Shown: one piece after another, positions 27,653 through 36,217 of the stretch
How positions within the stretch are numbered: the stretch's first letter is position 1
Layout of the letters: every line of letters starts with the position of its first letter
Source: Leisingera sp. SS27
Lineage (GTDB): Bacteria > Pseudomonadota > Alphaproteobacteria > Rhodobacterales > Rhodobacteraceae
NCBI RefSeq assembly: GCF_028368855.1
Contig: NZ_JAQNCY010000005.1
Coordinates: 62,001 to 126,000 of the forward strand
Reading direction: 5' to 3'
Length of the DNA: 64,000 nucleotides
The notes under the pieces: model-generated
The model's database searches: none
The model's input: the letters and a program-made list of their open reading frames with translations, nothing else
Told to the model about the DNA's origin: nothing
Made by a program: the position numbers and the translations under genes

Positions 27653-28150
27653 TCAGCCGTTCAGCTTCTTCGCCTTGCGGATCAGCATGTCGCGCTTCAC
27701 CTTGCTCAGATGGTCGAAATACATCCTGCCGTTCAGGTGGTCGATCTGGTGCTGCACCGAGGTCGCCTCGATGCCGACGAAATCCTTGCGGTCAACCGTG
27801 CCCTGCTCGTTGATAAAGCGGACAGTGACGGCGCGCGGGCGTTTGATCTTGGCAGAGACGCCGGGCAGGTTCGGGCTGGCCTCGTCATGCTCGCGCAGTT
27901 CGACCGAGGAATGCAGGATCTCCGGGTTCGCCAGCTTCACCGCGCGGCCGCGTTCGGCAGAGCCGTCCACCACCGCCAGCCGCAGCATCACGCCGATCTG
28001 GTTGGCGGCCAGGCCCACACCCGGCATCGCCTCCATGGTGTCGACCATGTCATTCCAGATTTCGCGGATCTCGCCGGTGATCTCTGTCACCTCTTCAGCC
28101 TTGGTGCGCAGGCGCTTGTCGGGCCAGGGCAGGCAGGTGCGGACGGTCAT
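27653..28150 (-). CDS. Peptide deformylase-like protein lacking catalytic residues
   Basis: Deformylase-fold protein of 165 residues with motif 1 preserved (PGVGLAANQIGV, 43-54). The canonical EGCLS zinc-Cys motif is replaced by EASPN, putting Ser92 where the metal-binding Cys belongs, and HEIDH is HQIDH, so the catalytic Glu is Gln135. The histidine ligands H134 and H138 remain. It is thus unlikely to be an ordinary active deformylase. It lies 13 nt downstream of the canonical def gene, suggesting duplication and divergence. It may bind nascent chains or regulate the active enzyme, but no function is known to me. Confidence 0.88.
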   Translation of the reverse strand: MTVRTCLPWPDKRLRTKAEEVTEITGEIREIWNDMVDTMEAMPGVGLAANQIGVMLRLAVVDGSAERGRAVKLANPEILHSSVELREHDEASPNLPGVSAKIKRPRAVTVRFINEQGTVDRKDFVGIEATSVQHQIDHLNGRMYFDHLSKVKRDMLIRKAKKLNG

Positions 28151-28163
28151 GTCAGTCTATCCC

Positions 28164-28682
28164 TCAGGCGCGGGCGCGTTCGCGCTTCAGCTTCTGCATC
28201 TTGCGGGTGATCATCTGGCGCTTCAGCGGCTTCAGGTAATCGATGAACAGCTTGCCGTTCAGGTGGTCGATCTCATGCTGCACGCAGGTCGCCCACAGCC
28301 CGTCAAAGGTTTCGGCTCTTGCATTGCCGTCGCGGTCCATCCATTCGACCTCCACCACCTTGGGGCGGGTCACCTCAGCGTATTGATCCGGGATCGACAG
28401 GCAGCCTTCCTCGTAGACATTGGTCTCGTCCGAGGAGGAAATGATCTGGGGATTGAACATCACCAGCGGACGCGGCTCGCCATCCTCTTCCTTGACGCAA
28501 TCGAGCACGATAAGCCGCTGCAGGATGCCGATTTGCGGCGCCGCCAGGCCGATGCCCGGGGCTGCGTACATGGTTTCCAGCATATCATCCGCCAGCACGC
28601 GCAAGTCATCGCTCAGGTCCGGCACAGGCGCGCAGACCTTTTTCAGGCGGGGATCGGGATGGATCAGGATCGGTCGTTTCAT
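28164..28682 (-). CDS. def: Peptide deformylase
   Basis: Removes the N-formyl group from nascent proteins. It has 172 residues with the three canonical motifs: GIGLAAPQIG (43-52), EGCLS (C94) and QHEIDHLNG (H136, E137, H140). The start at ATG 28682 is inferred from homology; an in-frame ATG at 28691 is also possible, and neither has a strong Shine-Dalgarno sequence. First of a def, def-like, fmt series on the minus strand, divergent from an aminotransferase gene. Confidence 0.97.
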   Translation of the reverse strand: MKRPILIHPDPRLKKVCAPVPDLSDDLRVLADDMLETMYAAPGIGLAAPQIGILQRLIVLDCVKEEDGEPRPLVMFNPQIISSSDETNVYEEGCLSIPDQYAEVTRPKVVEVEWMDRDGNARAETFDGLWATCVQHEIDHLNGKLFIDYLKPLKRQMITRKMQKLKRERARA

Positions 28683-28781
28683 GCGCCTCATGTATGCGAT
28701 CAGCCGCCCCATCGCAACGCCCCCCTTGCGCGCGCCGCCGCAACGGTTAGCTTCGCTTCCAATCATACGGGAGTTCACCAC

Positions 28782-29954
28782 ATGAATTTTGACAAACCCA
28801 CCGACCGGCGCGGCACCCACAGCTCGAAATGGGACAAGATGGAGCGTTTGTTCGGCGTCTCCCCCGAGGACGGTCTGGCGATGTGGACGGCGGACTCTGA
28901 CTATGAAACCGCGCCTTGCGTGATCGAGGCCGTCAAAAACGCCGCGGAGCATGGCGTGTTCGGCTATTCCTGGCAGCACCCCGAGTATCTGAAAGCGGTG
29001 CAGTGGTGGATGAAGAACCGGCACAGCTGGGCGATTGAGACCGATTGGATCCTGACATCGCAAGGCCTGGGCAACGCCATCGCGCTATGCCTCGACGTCT
29101 GGAGCGAGCCCGGCGACGGGGTGGTGATCTTCTCGCCTGTCTATCACGAGTTCGCCCACAAGGTGAACAAATCAGGCCGCAAGGTGACCGAATGCCCGCT
29201 GGCACGGGACGGCGACACCTACAATCTGGACCTGGATGATGCGCAATCGCGCCTGAACGGGACGGAGAAGCTGCTGCTATGGTGCTCGCCGCAGAACCCC
29301 TCGGGCCGGGTCTGGACGCCGGAGGAACTGCGCGCGGTGGCCGAATTTGCCAAGCGCAACGGGCTGATCCTGGTCTCGGATGAGATCCACCACGATCTGG
29401 TCTACCCGGGCAGCACCTTTGTGCCGATGGACGTTGCCGCGCCCGAGGCGCGCGCCTGGACTGTGACCCTGACCGCGCCCTCCAAGACCTTTAACATCGC
29501 AGGCCAGCGCACCGGAAACATGATCATCCCGGACCCGGACCTGCGGGCGGCAATGCGGCACAAACAGAACACGCTGGACTATGACCCCAGCGCCCTTGGC
29601 GTGGCGATGATCACCGCCGCCTATTCGCCCGAAGGTGCCGAGTGGGTCGATGCCCAGATCGCGCATCTGGAGGGCAACCGGAAACTGTTTGACGAGACTG
29701 TGAACGCGCTGCCCGGCCTGAAGTCTCTGCCGCTGGCCTCCACCTACCTGGCCTGGGTCGATTTCTCCGGCACCGGCATGAGCCGCGAAGAATTCATCAA
29801 GCGCCTGCGCGAAGACGCCAAAATCGCCACATCGCCCGGTGACGGCTTCGGCACCGGCGGCGAACTCATGGAACGCTTCAACCTGGCGACCCAGCGGTCG
29901 CGGGTGGAGGAAGCCTGCCGCCGCCTGACCTCAGCCTTCTCGGACCTGCAATAA
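28782..29954 (+). CDS. MalY/PatB-type PLP-dependent aminotransferase or C-S lyase
   Basis: Fold-type I PLP enzyme of 390 residues. PLP-site residues are visible: N172 in SPQNPSGRVW, D200 in VSDEIHHDL, and the Schiff-base lysine K235 in APSKTFNIAGQR. The YSWQHPEYLKAVQWWMKNRH region and SDEIHHDL pattern are typical of MalY/PatB cystathionine beta-lyases. Substrate (cystathionine, other S-conjugates or an amino acid) is not determined by sequence. Three nucleotides separate it from the L,D-transpeptidase gene. Confidence 0.9.
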   Translation: MNFDKPTDRRGTHSSKWDKMERLFGVSPEDGLAMWTADSDYETAPCVIEAVKNAAEHGVFGYSWQHPEYLKAVQWWMKNRHSWAIETDWILTSQGLGNAIALCLDVWSEPGDGVVIFSPVYHEFAHKVNKSGRKVTECPLARDGDTYNLDLDDAQSRLNGTEKLLLWCSPQNPSGRVWTPEELRAVAEFAKRNGLILVSDEIHHDLVYPGSTFVPMDVAAPEARAWTVTLTAPSKTFNIAGQRTGNMIIPDPDLRAAMRHKQNTLDYDPSALGVAMITAAYSPEGAEWVDAQIAHLEGNRKLFDETVNALPGLKSLPLASTYLAWVDFSGTGMSREEFIKRLREDAKIATSPGDGFGTGGELMERFNLATQRSRVEEACRRLTSAFSDLQ

Positions 29955-29956
29955 GC

Positions 29957-30487
29957 ATGAAGCGCCTGCTGCGCCTCTTGGCGCTGGTCCTCCTGACCGG
30001 CGCCGCCTGGATGGCCTGGCAGGCCTTTGCCCCGCGTCCCGCGCCGCCGCCGCAATCCGCGGCGGTGGATAGGATCGATCGTATCCTGATCGAAAAATCC
30101 GCCCGCCGCCTGACCGCCAGCCGGGATGGAGAGACCGTGCTGGAATTCTCTATCGCGCTTGGCTTTACCCCCGAGGGCGACAAACAGCAGGAAGGTGACG
30201 GCAAGACGCCCGAGGGTGTCTTCCGCATCGACCGGCGCAACCCGAACAGCGCCTATCACTTGTCATTGGGAATAGATTATCCGCAGTCTGAGGACCGCGC
30301 CCGCGCGCAGGCCGCGGGGGTCAGCCCGGGCGGCGATATCTTCATCCACGGGCAGCCGAATGCGGTGGGCAATCTGGTCACCCTGCCGGGCGACTGGACC
30401 GCCGGATGCATCGCTGTCAGCAATGAACAGATGGAAACGCTCTGGCGCCTGGCTGGGATCGGGACGGAAGTGGAAATCCGCCCCTGA
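29957..30487 (+). CDS. L,D-transpeptidase family protein (YkuD domain)
   Basis: Predicted periplasmic or membrane-anchored enzyme of 176 residues. An N-terminal hydrophobic segment (about 3-24) is followed by a proline-rich linker and a YkuD domain with catalytic H131 in IFIHGQP and C151 in WTAGCIAVSN. The usual Arg after GC is replaced by alanine or valine (GCIAV), a common variant. Such enzymes form 3-3 peptidoglycan crosslinks or attach proteins to the wall. Translated immediately after the aminotransferase gene. Confidence 0.88.
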   Translation: MKRLLRLLALVLLTGAAWMAWQAFAPRPAPPPQSAAVDRIDRILIEKSARRLTASRDGETVLEFSIALGFTPEGDKQQEGDGKTPEGVFRIDRRNPNSAYHLSLGIDYPQSEDRARAQAAGVSPGGDIFIHGQPNAVGNLVTLPGDWTAGCIAVSNEQMETLWRLAGIGTEVEIRP

Positions 30488-30496
30488 CTTCGCGGC

Positions 30497-30865
30497 TCAG
30501 ATCTTGCCCTGGGATTGGTCAAAGGGGATGAGACCGGCAGGCGCATCCGGTGATTTGTAGAAATCCACCGGCGCCTTGTCCGCAGCCGGGGTGGAGCGCT
30601 TGAATTCATAGCGCATCTCGCCGCCCTCCTCCTCGCCAGCCACGATCAGGCATTGCGACACATGGCGGGCGCCATCGTAAATGTCTACCAGTCCGCGCAG
30701 CATCGGCGCGGTTTCCGCTTCAACCGAAAAACCGGTCTTCCACAGCCGCAGCACCGGATACAGCTCATTATCCGCCATCACCCGCAAACGGCTCTTACGC
30801 CGCATCCCCTGCAGGCGGGCGGTGTCCAGCGCTTCCTGCACGGCTTTGGGTACGTAGGTATTCAT
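30497..30865 (-). CDS. Conserved hypothetical protein
   Basis: Cytosolic protein of 122 residues, pI probably near neutral, with no signal, membrane segment or motif I recognise. It contains basic KAVQEALDTARLQGMRRKSRLRV at the N-terminus, a central WKTGFSVEAETAPMLRGLVDIYDG and a C-terminal lysine/proline-rich tail. It resembles conserved roseobacter hypotheticals of unknown function. Converges with the L,D-transpeptidase. Confidence 0.72.
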   Translation of the reverse strand: MNTYVPKAVQEALDTARLQGMRRKSRLRVMADNELYPVLRLWKTGFSVEAETAPMLRGLVDIYDGARHVSQCLIVAGEEEGGEMRYEFKRSTPAADKAPVDFYKSPDAPAGLIPFDQSQGKI

Positions 30866-31079
30866 GGCAGCGGCCTTCCAGATGCTTCGGTTTACACGGG
30901 TCCTTCTTTCAACGGTGCGTCACAAATATATAAAATCAAGTGAACATTTTCGAAAATTTGACGGCCGCGCAATTTTGTTGCTCCTGTGCAGGGTTGCAGA
31001 CGGCCTGCGCGCTGGCTTGCATAGGCGCAGGCGCCTTGCCCGCATATGTTTGCCCTGCACAGCAGCAGGAGCAGACGCG

Positions 31080-32054
31080 ATGGGTCTTTTGATCGACGGG
31101 AAATGGCACGACCAGTGGTATGATACCAAATCCACCGGCGGCGCCTTCAAGCGCAGCGAATCGCAGTTCCGCAACTGGATCACCGCCGACGGCAGCGCCG
31201 GCCCCTCGGGCAAGGGCGGCTTCCCGGCCGAAAGCGGGCACTACCACCTTTACGTCTCGCTTGCCTGTCCCTGGGCGCATCGCACGCTGATCTTCCGCCA
31301 GCTGAAAGGCCTGGCAGAGCATATCTCTGTCTCCGTTGTGCACCCCGACATGCTGGGCGAAGGCTGGACCTTTGAAACAGACGATCACGGCGCCACCGGC
31401 GACGGCTTGTTCGGCAGCTCGCATATGCATCAGATCTACACCCGCGCCAATGCGGAATACACCGGCCGGGTGACGGTACCGGTGCTGTGGGACAAGGCGC
31501 AGAACACCATCGTCTCCAACGAAAGCGCCGAGATCATCCGCATGTTCAATTCGGCCTTTGACGGGATCACCGGCAACAGCGATGACTATTGGCCGGAAGA
31601 GCTGCGCGAGCCGATTGAAGCCGTAAACGCCCGCGTCTACAGCACCATCAACAACGGCGTTTACAAATGCGGCTTTGCCACCTCGCAGGAAGCCTATGAT
31701 GAGGCAGTAGAACCGCTGTTCGAAAGCCTGGACTGGCTGGAGGACCTGCTGTCGCAGCACCGCTACCTGCTGGGTGAGCGCATCACCGAGGCCGACTGGC
31801 GGCTGTTCACAACCCTTGTGCGTTTCGATCCTGTCTATCACACCCATTTCAAGTGCAACCGCAAGCGGCTGATGGATTACCCGAACCTCTGGGCCTACAC
31901 CCGCGAACTCTACCAGTGGCCGGGAGTGGCTGAAACCGTGGGTATGCAGCATATCGTGCGCCACTATTACTACAGCCATGACACCATCAATCCGCATCGG
32001 ATCATCCCCGCCAACCCGGAGATCAACTGGCAGGAACCGCATGGGCGCGGATGA
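31080..32054 (+). CDS. Glutathionyl-hydroquinone reductase (xi-class glutathione transferase)
   Basis: ECM4/YqjG/PcpF-like enzyme of 324 residues. The thioredoxin-like N-terminal half holds the catalytic Cys C63 in SLACPWAHRTL, followed by NESAEIIRMFN and an alpha-helical C-terminal half with ITEADWRLFTTLVRFDPVYHTHFKCN. It would reduce glutathionyl-hydroquinones to hydroquinones using glutathione. ATG 31080 follows CAGGAGCAG. The 214-nt AT-rich region upstream carries a 12-bp perfect palindrome ATTTTCGAAAAT at 30946-30957, a possible operator. Confidence 0.93.
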   Translation: MGLLIDGKWHDQWYDTKSTGGAFKRSESQFRNWITADGSAGPSGKGGFPAESGHYHLYVSLACPWAHRTLIFRQLKGLAEHISVSVVHPDMLGEGWTFETDDHGATGDGLFGSSHMHQIYTRANAEYTGRVTVPVLWDKAQNTIVSNESAEIIRMFNSAFDGITGNSDDYWPEELREPIEAVNARVYSTINNGVYKCGFATSQEAYDEAVEPLFESLDWLEDLLSQHRYLLGERITEADWRLFTTLVRFDPVYHTHFKCNRKRLMDYPNLWAYTRELYQWPGVAETVGMQHIVRHYYYSHDTINPHRIIPANPEINWQEPHGRG

Positions 32055-32093
32055 CACACGCGTTTGCGGCTACCCCGCCGTAAATAGGGAGTT

Positions 32094-32182
32094 CACGCCC
32101 CGCGCAGCATAGGTTAATACGCGCAGTGCCTCAGATGGCAGCCGGCAGTGGCCGGTGTGAACTCTCACCGGTGGCGACCGCG
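32094..32182 (+). promoter_or_regulatory. cobC 5' leader with hairpin
   Basis: The leader ahead of cobC contains CCGGTG-TGAACTCT-CACCGG near 32154-32173, a stable stem-loop just before the start codon, and a second potential stem around 32132-32155. I see no B12-box or other conserved cobalamin-riboswitch core here, so a known riboswitch is not claimed. Confidence 0.35.
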
Positions 32183-33145
32183 ATGCATGACCTCTCACAC
32201 GACCCCGCAAACCAGCCCCGCGACCATGGCGGCAACCTCAGCGCTGCCATAGCCGAATTCGGCGGCAGCCGCGGCGGCTGGATCGACCTCTCTAGCGGCA
32301 TCAACCCGCACCCCTACCCGCTGCCGCAATTCAGCGCGGGCGACTGGGGCGCCTTGCCGGATGCGGATGCGGTGGCAGACCTGGAACAGGCTGCCCGCAG
32401 CTTCTGGAACATCCCGGAAGAGGCCGCTGTCCTCGCGGCCCCCGGCGCGTCTGCGCTGATTGCCGCCTTGCCCGCGCTGGCCGAGCCGCGCTGGGTGCAG
32501 ATCTCCAAGCCCACCTACAACGAGCACGCCGCCGCCTTTGAGGCCCGCGGCTGGATTGTAAGGGTGCACGGCCCTGCCGAGGCCAAGGTAGCGGTGCATC
32601 CCAACAACCCGGATGGCCGCCTGTGGCGCGAGGACGAGCTTTCTGCGCCGCTCACGATCATCGACGAGAGCTTTTGCGACGTCTGCCCGGGTGAAAGCCT
32701 GATCCGTATGGCTGCCCGCCCCGGCGTTATCGTGCTGAAGAGCTTTGGCAAATTCTGGGGCCTCGCCGGGATGCGGCTGGGCTTTGCCATTGGCGATCCC
32801 AAGCTGATTGCGCAGCTGTCCGGCTGGCAGGGGCCCTGGGCGGTCTCCGGCCCGGCCCTGCGCACCGGTGCCGCGGCCTTGCAGGACCATGCTTGGGCCG
32901 AAGCCACCCGTACCCGGCTGCAACAGGATGCCGCCCGGCTGGACGAACTGGTGCTCGCAAGAGGCGCCAGCCTGGCAGGCGGCACCGATCTGTTCCGGCT
33001 CTACAATGTGGATGATGCCGCTGCTTGGCAGCGGAAACTGGCCCGCGCCCATATCTGGAGCCGCATCTTCCCCTATTCCAAAACCTTCCTGCGCCTTGGC
33101 CTGCCGCCTGCGGATGGCTGGGACCGGCTGGAGGCTGCGCTTTGA
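32183..33145 (+). CDS. cobC: Threonine-phosphate decarboxylase-like aminotransferase (cobalamin synthesis)
   Basis: PLP enzyme of 320 residues of the CobC/CobD-type aminotransferase group, which makes (R)-1-amino-2-propanol phosphate for the nucleotide loop of cobalamin. The [15 protein letters not shown] start, [24 protein letters not shown]161 in IIDESF and the PLP Lys K190 in [17 protein letters not shown] all fit. It is directly followed by cobD, confirming the pathway. ATG 32183 is preferred; GTG 32126 gives a non-homologous extension and the Shine-Dalgarno is weak for both. Confidence 0.92.
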   Translation: MHDLSHDPANQPRDHGGNLSAAIAEFGGSRGGWIDLSSGINPHPYPLPQFSAGDWGALPDADAVADLEQAARSFWNIPEEAAVLAAPGASALIAALPALAEPRWVQISKPTYNEHAAAFEARGWIVRVHGPAEAKVAVHPNNPDGRLWREDELSAPLTIIDESFCDVCPGESLIRMAARPGVIVLKSFGKFWGLAGMRLGFAIGDPKLIAQLSGWQGPWAVSGPALRTGAAALQDHAWAEATRTRLQQDAARLDELVLARGASLAGGTDLFRLYNVDDAAAWQRKLARAHIWSRIFPYSKTFLRLGLPPADGWDRLEAAL

Positions 33146-34053
33146 CCACCGCCGGAATGCTTGCCGCTGCCCTGCTGCTGGACGCCGTGTTCGGCGAGCC
33201 GAAATGGCTGTGGTCGCGCGTGACCCACCCGGCGGTACTGATGGGCAGGCTGGTAGGCTTCCTTGACCGAAAGCTCAACACCGGCCCCAGCCGCCGCGCC
33301 AAAGGCGTATTGGCAGCAGCGGCCCTGGTTCTGGCTGGCTTCATTGCGGGCAAACTGCTGGCCCTGCCCGGTACACTGGTCGAAATTCTGGTGGCGGCAA
33401 TCCTGATCGCGCAGCGGTCCCTGACCGAACATGTTGCCGCAGTTGCCAACGGCCTGCGCCGCAGCCTGAAGGAAGGCCGCCGGGCTGTTGCCATGATCGT
33501 CAGCCGCGACACAGAAGCCATGACCGCACCGCAGGCCGCGCGCTCTGCCATCGAAAGCGGCGCCGAGAACCTGTCGGACGGCGTCATTGCGCCTGCCTTC
33601 TGGTTCCTGATTGCCGGGCTGCCCGGGCTGATCATCTACAAGATGGTCAACACCGCCGACAGCATGATCGGCTACCGCAACAAACGGTACGAAGACTTCG
33701 GCTGGGCCTCTGCCAGGCTGGACGATTTGCTGAACCTGATCCCGGCCCGACTGACCGGTTTGCTGATCGCCGCCGCCGGCGGCCAGTTGCGCCATTGGCG
33801 CGCTATCGCAGAGGATGCGCGCAAGCACCGCTCCCCCAATGCCGGCTGGCCGGAGGCAGCTATGGCACGGGCGCTGGACGCCTCGCTGGCCGGCCCCCGC
33901 TCCTACGACGGTGAGATGCGCGATTTCGCCTGGGTCCACGCCAGAGGCGCAAAAAGCGCCAGCGCCGAAACCATCACCCGTTCCGTTGCGCTCCTTTGGC
34001 AGACCTGGGCGCTTGCGATGGCCCTGACGGTTGCCATTGCCGCGGTTTTCTAG
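33142..34053 (+). CDS. cobD: Adenosylcobinamide-phosphate synthase
   Basis: Inner-membrane enzyme (CobD/CbiB) of 303 residues that attaches the aminopropanol arm to adenosylcobyric acid. The start is probably TTG 33142, overlapping the cobC stop as TTGA and giving MTTAGML; ATG 33157 is the fallback. Diagnostic strings are [28 protein letters not shown] and [31 protein letters not shown], plus several hydrophobic helices. Coupled translation with cobC is inferred from the overlap. Confidence 0.95.
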   Translation: MTTAGMLAAALLLDAVFGEPKWLWSRVTHPAVLMGRLVGFLDRKLNTGPSRRAKGVLAAAALVLAGFIAGKLLALPGTLVEILVAAILIAQRSLTEHVAAVANGLRRSLKEGRRAVAMIVSRDTEAMTAPQAARSAIESGAENLSDGVIAPAFWFLIAGLPGLIIYKMVNTADSMIGYRNKRYEDFGWASARLDDLLNLIPARLTGLLIAAAGGQLRHWRAIAEDARKHRSPNAGWPEAAMARALDASLAGPRSYDGEMRDFAWVHARGAKSASAETITRSVALLWQTWALAMALTVAIAAVF

Positions 34054-34099
34054 CACATAAGACCCTGTGGGAGCGGTAAGACCAAGGAGCGCCAGAACC

Positions 34100-35269
34100 A
34101 TGCGCCTATTGCCCTTTGTCCTCGCAGCAACCCTGCTGCCAGCGGCAGCAACAGCCCAATGCGGCGGCGGCTTTCAGAATTTCGTGAAGCTGATGAAGGA
34201 AGAGGCGGTTCAGGCCGGTTATGATACCGCCACGGTCAATACCTTCTTTGCCGGCACCCGTCAGGACACCCGCGTGCTCAAGGCAGACCGCGGCCAGGGC
34301 GTGTTCCAGAAACCCTTCATCGATTTCTCACGCCGCCTGATTTCGCAGAACCGGCTCAAAACCGGCCGCCAGATGGCGCAGAAGCACGATGCCACCTTCC
34401 AGAGGATCGAAAGCACCTATGGCATCGACCGCGGCGTGCTGCTGGCCTTCTGGGCGTTTGAGACCGACTATGGCGGCTATCAGGGCGATTTCAACACCCG
34501 CGACGCGCTGGTCACGCTGGCACATGACTGCCGCCGCCCGGAGCTGTTCCGGCCGCAGGTCTTTGCCGCGCTGGAGCTGTTCAAACAGGGCAACTTCGAC
34601 CCCAAGCGCACCACCGGCGCCTGGGCAGGCGAGATCGGTATGGTGCAGATGCTGCCGGGTGACATTCTGCAGCATGGTGTCGATGCCGATGGCGACGGCA
34701 AGGTCAGCCTGAAAACCTCCGCTCCGGACGCGCTGATGTCCGGCGCGCGGATGCTGTCGCACTTGGGCTGGCAGCCGGGTCAGCCGTGGCTGCAGGAAGT
34801 CACCATCCCCGAAGATCTGGACTTTTCCCTCAGCGGCACCGCTCAGAAGAAATCTGTGGCGCAGTGGCGCAAACTTGGTGTCTCCGCCCGGGACGGCAAG
34901 CTGCCTGAGCCTTCGATGCGCGCCTCGCTGCTGCTGCCGCAGGGGCACAAGGGGCCTGCGTTCCTGGCCTATCCGAACTTCGACGTCTATTTCGAATGGA
35001 ACCAGAGCTTTACCTATGTGCTGACCGCCGCCTATTTCGCCAACCGGCTGCAGGGCGCGGACATCTATGAAGCTGGCAGGCCCGATGGCGGGCTGACAAG
35101 CGCTCAGATGAAGCAGCTGCAGCAGAAACTGCAGGCCCTTGGCCACAATGTGGGTGACATCGACGGCATTCTTGGCGCCCGCACCCGGGTTGCGGTCCAG
35201 AAGGAGCAGAAGCGCCTTGGCCTGCCCGCCGACGCCTGGCCCACGCCTGCACTGCTCAAGAAACTCTAA
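34100..35269 (+). CDS. Lytic murein transglycosylase (MltB family)
   Basis: Secreted peptidoglycan-cleaving enzyme of 389 residues. A signal peptide (about 1-20, ending AAATAQ) is followed by the SLT-related MltB domain with catalytic Glu E121 in AFWAFETDYGGYQG, FGEIGMVQ-like WAGEIGMVQMLP, and a C-terminal peptidoglycan-binding domain (LQQKLQALGHNVGDIDGILGARTR). ATG 34100 was chosen because the signal peptide begins there, with GGAGCG just upstream. Tail-to-tail overlap of 4 nt with the next gene. Confidence 0.93.
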   Translation: MRLLPFVLAATLLPAAATAQCGGGFQNFVKLMKEEAVQAGYDTATVNTFFAGTRQDTRVLKADRGQGVFQKPFIDFSRRLISQNRLKTGRQMAQKHDATFQRIESTYGIDRGVLLAFWAFETDYGGYQGDFNTRDALVTLAHDCRRPELFRPQVFAALELFKQGNFDPKRTTGAWAGEIGMVQMLPGDILQHGVDADGDGKVSLKTSAPDALMSGARMLSHLGWQPGQPWLQEVTIPEDLDFSLSGTAQKKSVAQWRKLGVSARDGKLPEPSMRASLLLPQGHKGPAFLAYPNFDVYFEWNQSFTYVLTAAYFANRLQGADIYEAGRPDGGLTSAQMKQLQQKLQALGHNVGDIDGILGARTRVAVQKEQKRLGLPADAWPTPALLKKL

Positions 35270-35622
35270 CGCACCGGGAATCGTTCGCCCTGGCGGGTAA
35301 TAAGAATTATCCGGCTACCGTTGCGGACAAACAGATCACAGCGGCTGAAGCCATTTGTGAAGTCAACGCAGATGCTGCCATCGCCGGCGATCCGGTAGGT
35401 GCCCCAGGCGGTGCCGCCGCCATTCTCAGCGGAATAGGTATAGGCATAGGCCCCGCCACCGCCGTATTGCGACTCTCCACCGTCAAAAAAGCGGAAGGAC
35501 TGGCCCGGCAGTGCTTCCAGCTCCGCCTGCGCGAAAGGTGTGTCGCCTGGGCGCAGCTGCCAGCTGTCAGCCGCCGCGCTGCCTGCGAGCAGGCAAAGGA
35601 AAAGGGGCATGATCCGTTTCAT
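35266..35622 (-). CDS. Secreted hypothetical protein
   Basis: Predicted exported protein of 118 residues: signal peptide MKRIMPLFLCLLAGSAAA, then a small domain with a glycine/tyrosine-rich stretch (SQYGGGGAYAYTYS) and two cysteines in ICVDFTNGFSRCDLF that could form a disulfide. No known family recognised. Converges on the lytic transglycosylase gene. Confidence 0.75.
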   Translation of the reverse strand: MKRIMPLFLCLLAGSAAADSWQLRPGDTPFAQAELEALPGQSFRFFDGGESQYGGGGAYAYTYSAENGGGTAWGTYRIAGDGSICVDFTNGFSRCDLFVRNGSRIILITRQGERFPVR

Positions 35623-35681
35623 GCCCCCACCCTAACGATTGATCTTTCAGCCTGCTGTCACGATCCGGTGACAAGCAGACG

Positions 35682-36152
35682 TCAGTTCCAGTCGATGAAC
35701 TCTTCAAAATCCTGCATCGCGCGGTTCCAGAGACCAACCGCATCGGCAAAGTCATCCGGCGTCATGCCGTCATCACCCAGCAGCACGTCCATCTCGATCC
35801 GGGCAGAGCCTTCTTCAGAAACATAGGCACGGGCAAAGCGGTTGTTGGTGTTCCATTCGTTGATCTTGGACAGGCGCACGCTGCCATCGGTCTGGTAGCC
35901 GGAGAAGAACTGGATCGCCTCGCAGTCAGTGTTGTCGCTGCAGCCGTAATAGTAGACCGAGAAGTCGTTGCCGTAATACTCGACTTTGAGGTTCGGGTCA
36001 CCGACGCTGTCAGTGGTTACTTCGACCTTGGCACCTTCGTCCTTGAAGAAATTGGCGACGCTTTCGCCGGTCTTGGCCACCACATTGCCAGCCATCGCGG
36101 CAGCCGGGGTCATCAGCACCGCAGCAGCGGCAATTGCTTTCAGCATATTCAT
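35682..36152 (-). CDS. Secreted YbjN-domain protein
   Basis: Exported protein of 156 residues. Signal peptide (1-21, ending AAAMA) is followed by a YbjN-like sensor fold with the typical pattern YYGCSDNTDCEAIQFFSGY, KINEWNTNNRFARAYV and MDVLLGDDGMTPDDFADAVGLW. Two cysteines could form a disulfide in the periplasm. YbjN proteins are linked to stress and motility regulation in enterobacteria, but the role here is unknown. It lies upstream-adjacent to smc on the same strand (65 nt from the smc stop). Confidence 0.85.
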   Translation of the reverse strand: MNMLKAIAAAAVLMTPAAAMAGNVVAKTGESVANFFKDEGAKVEVTTDSVGDPNLKVEYYGNDFSVYYYGCSDNTDCEAIQFFSGYQTDGSVRLSKINEWNTNNRFARAYVSEEGSARIEMDVLLGDDGMTPDDFADAVGLWNRAMQDFEEFIDWN

Positions 36153-36217
36153 TTGTCACTCCACAAAACTTTGTCTTTGCAAACAGGCACCGGCACAGAT
36201 CCCCTCTGCGCCAGTAC

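Noticed and set aside
32055-32182. Cobalamin riboswitch upstream of cobC
   Set aside because: No B12 box or conserved core; only a simple hairpin is seen.
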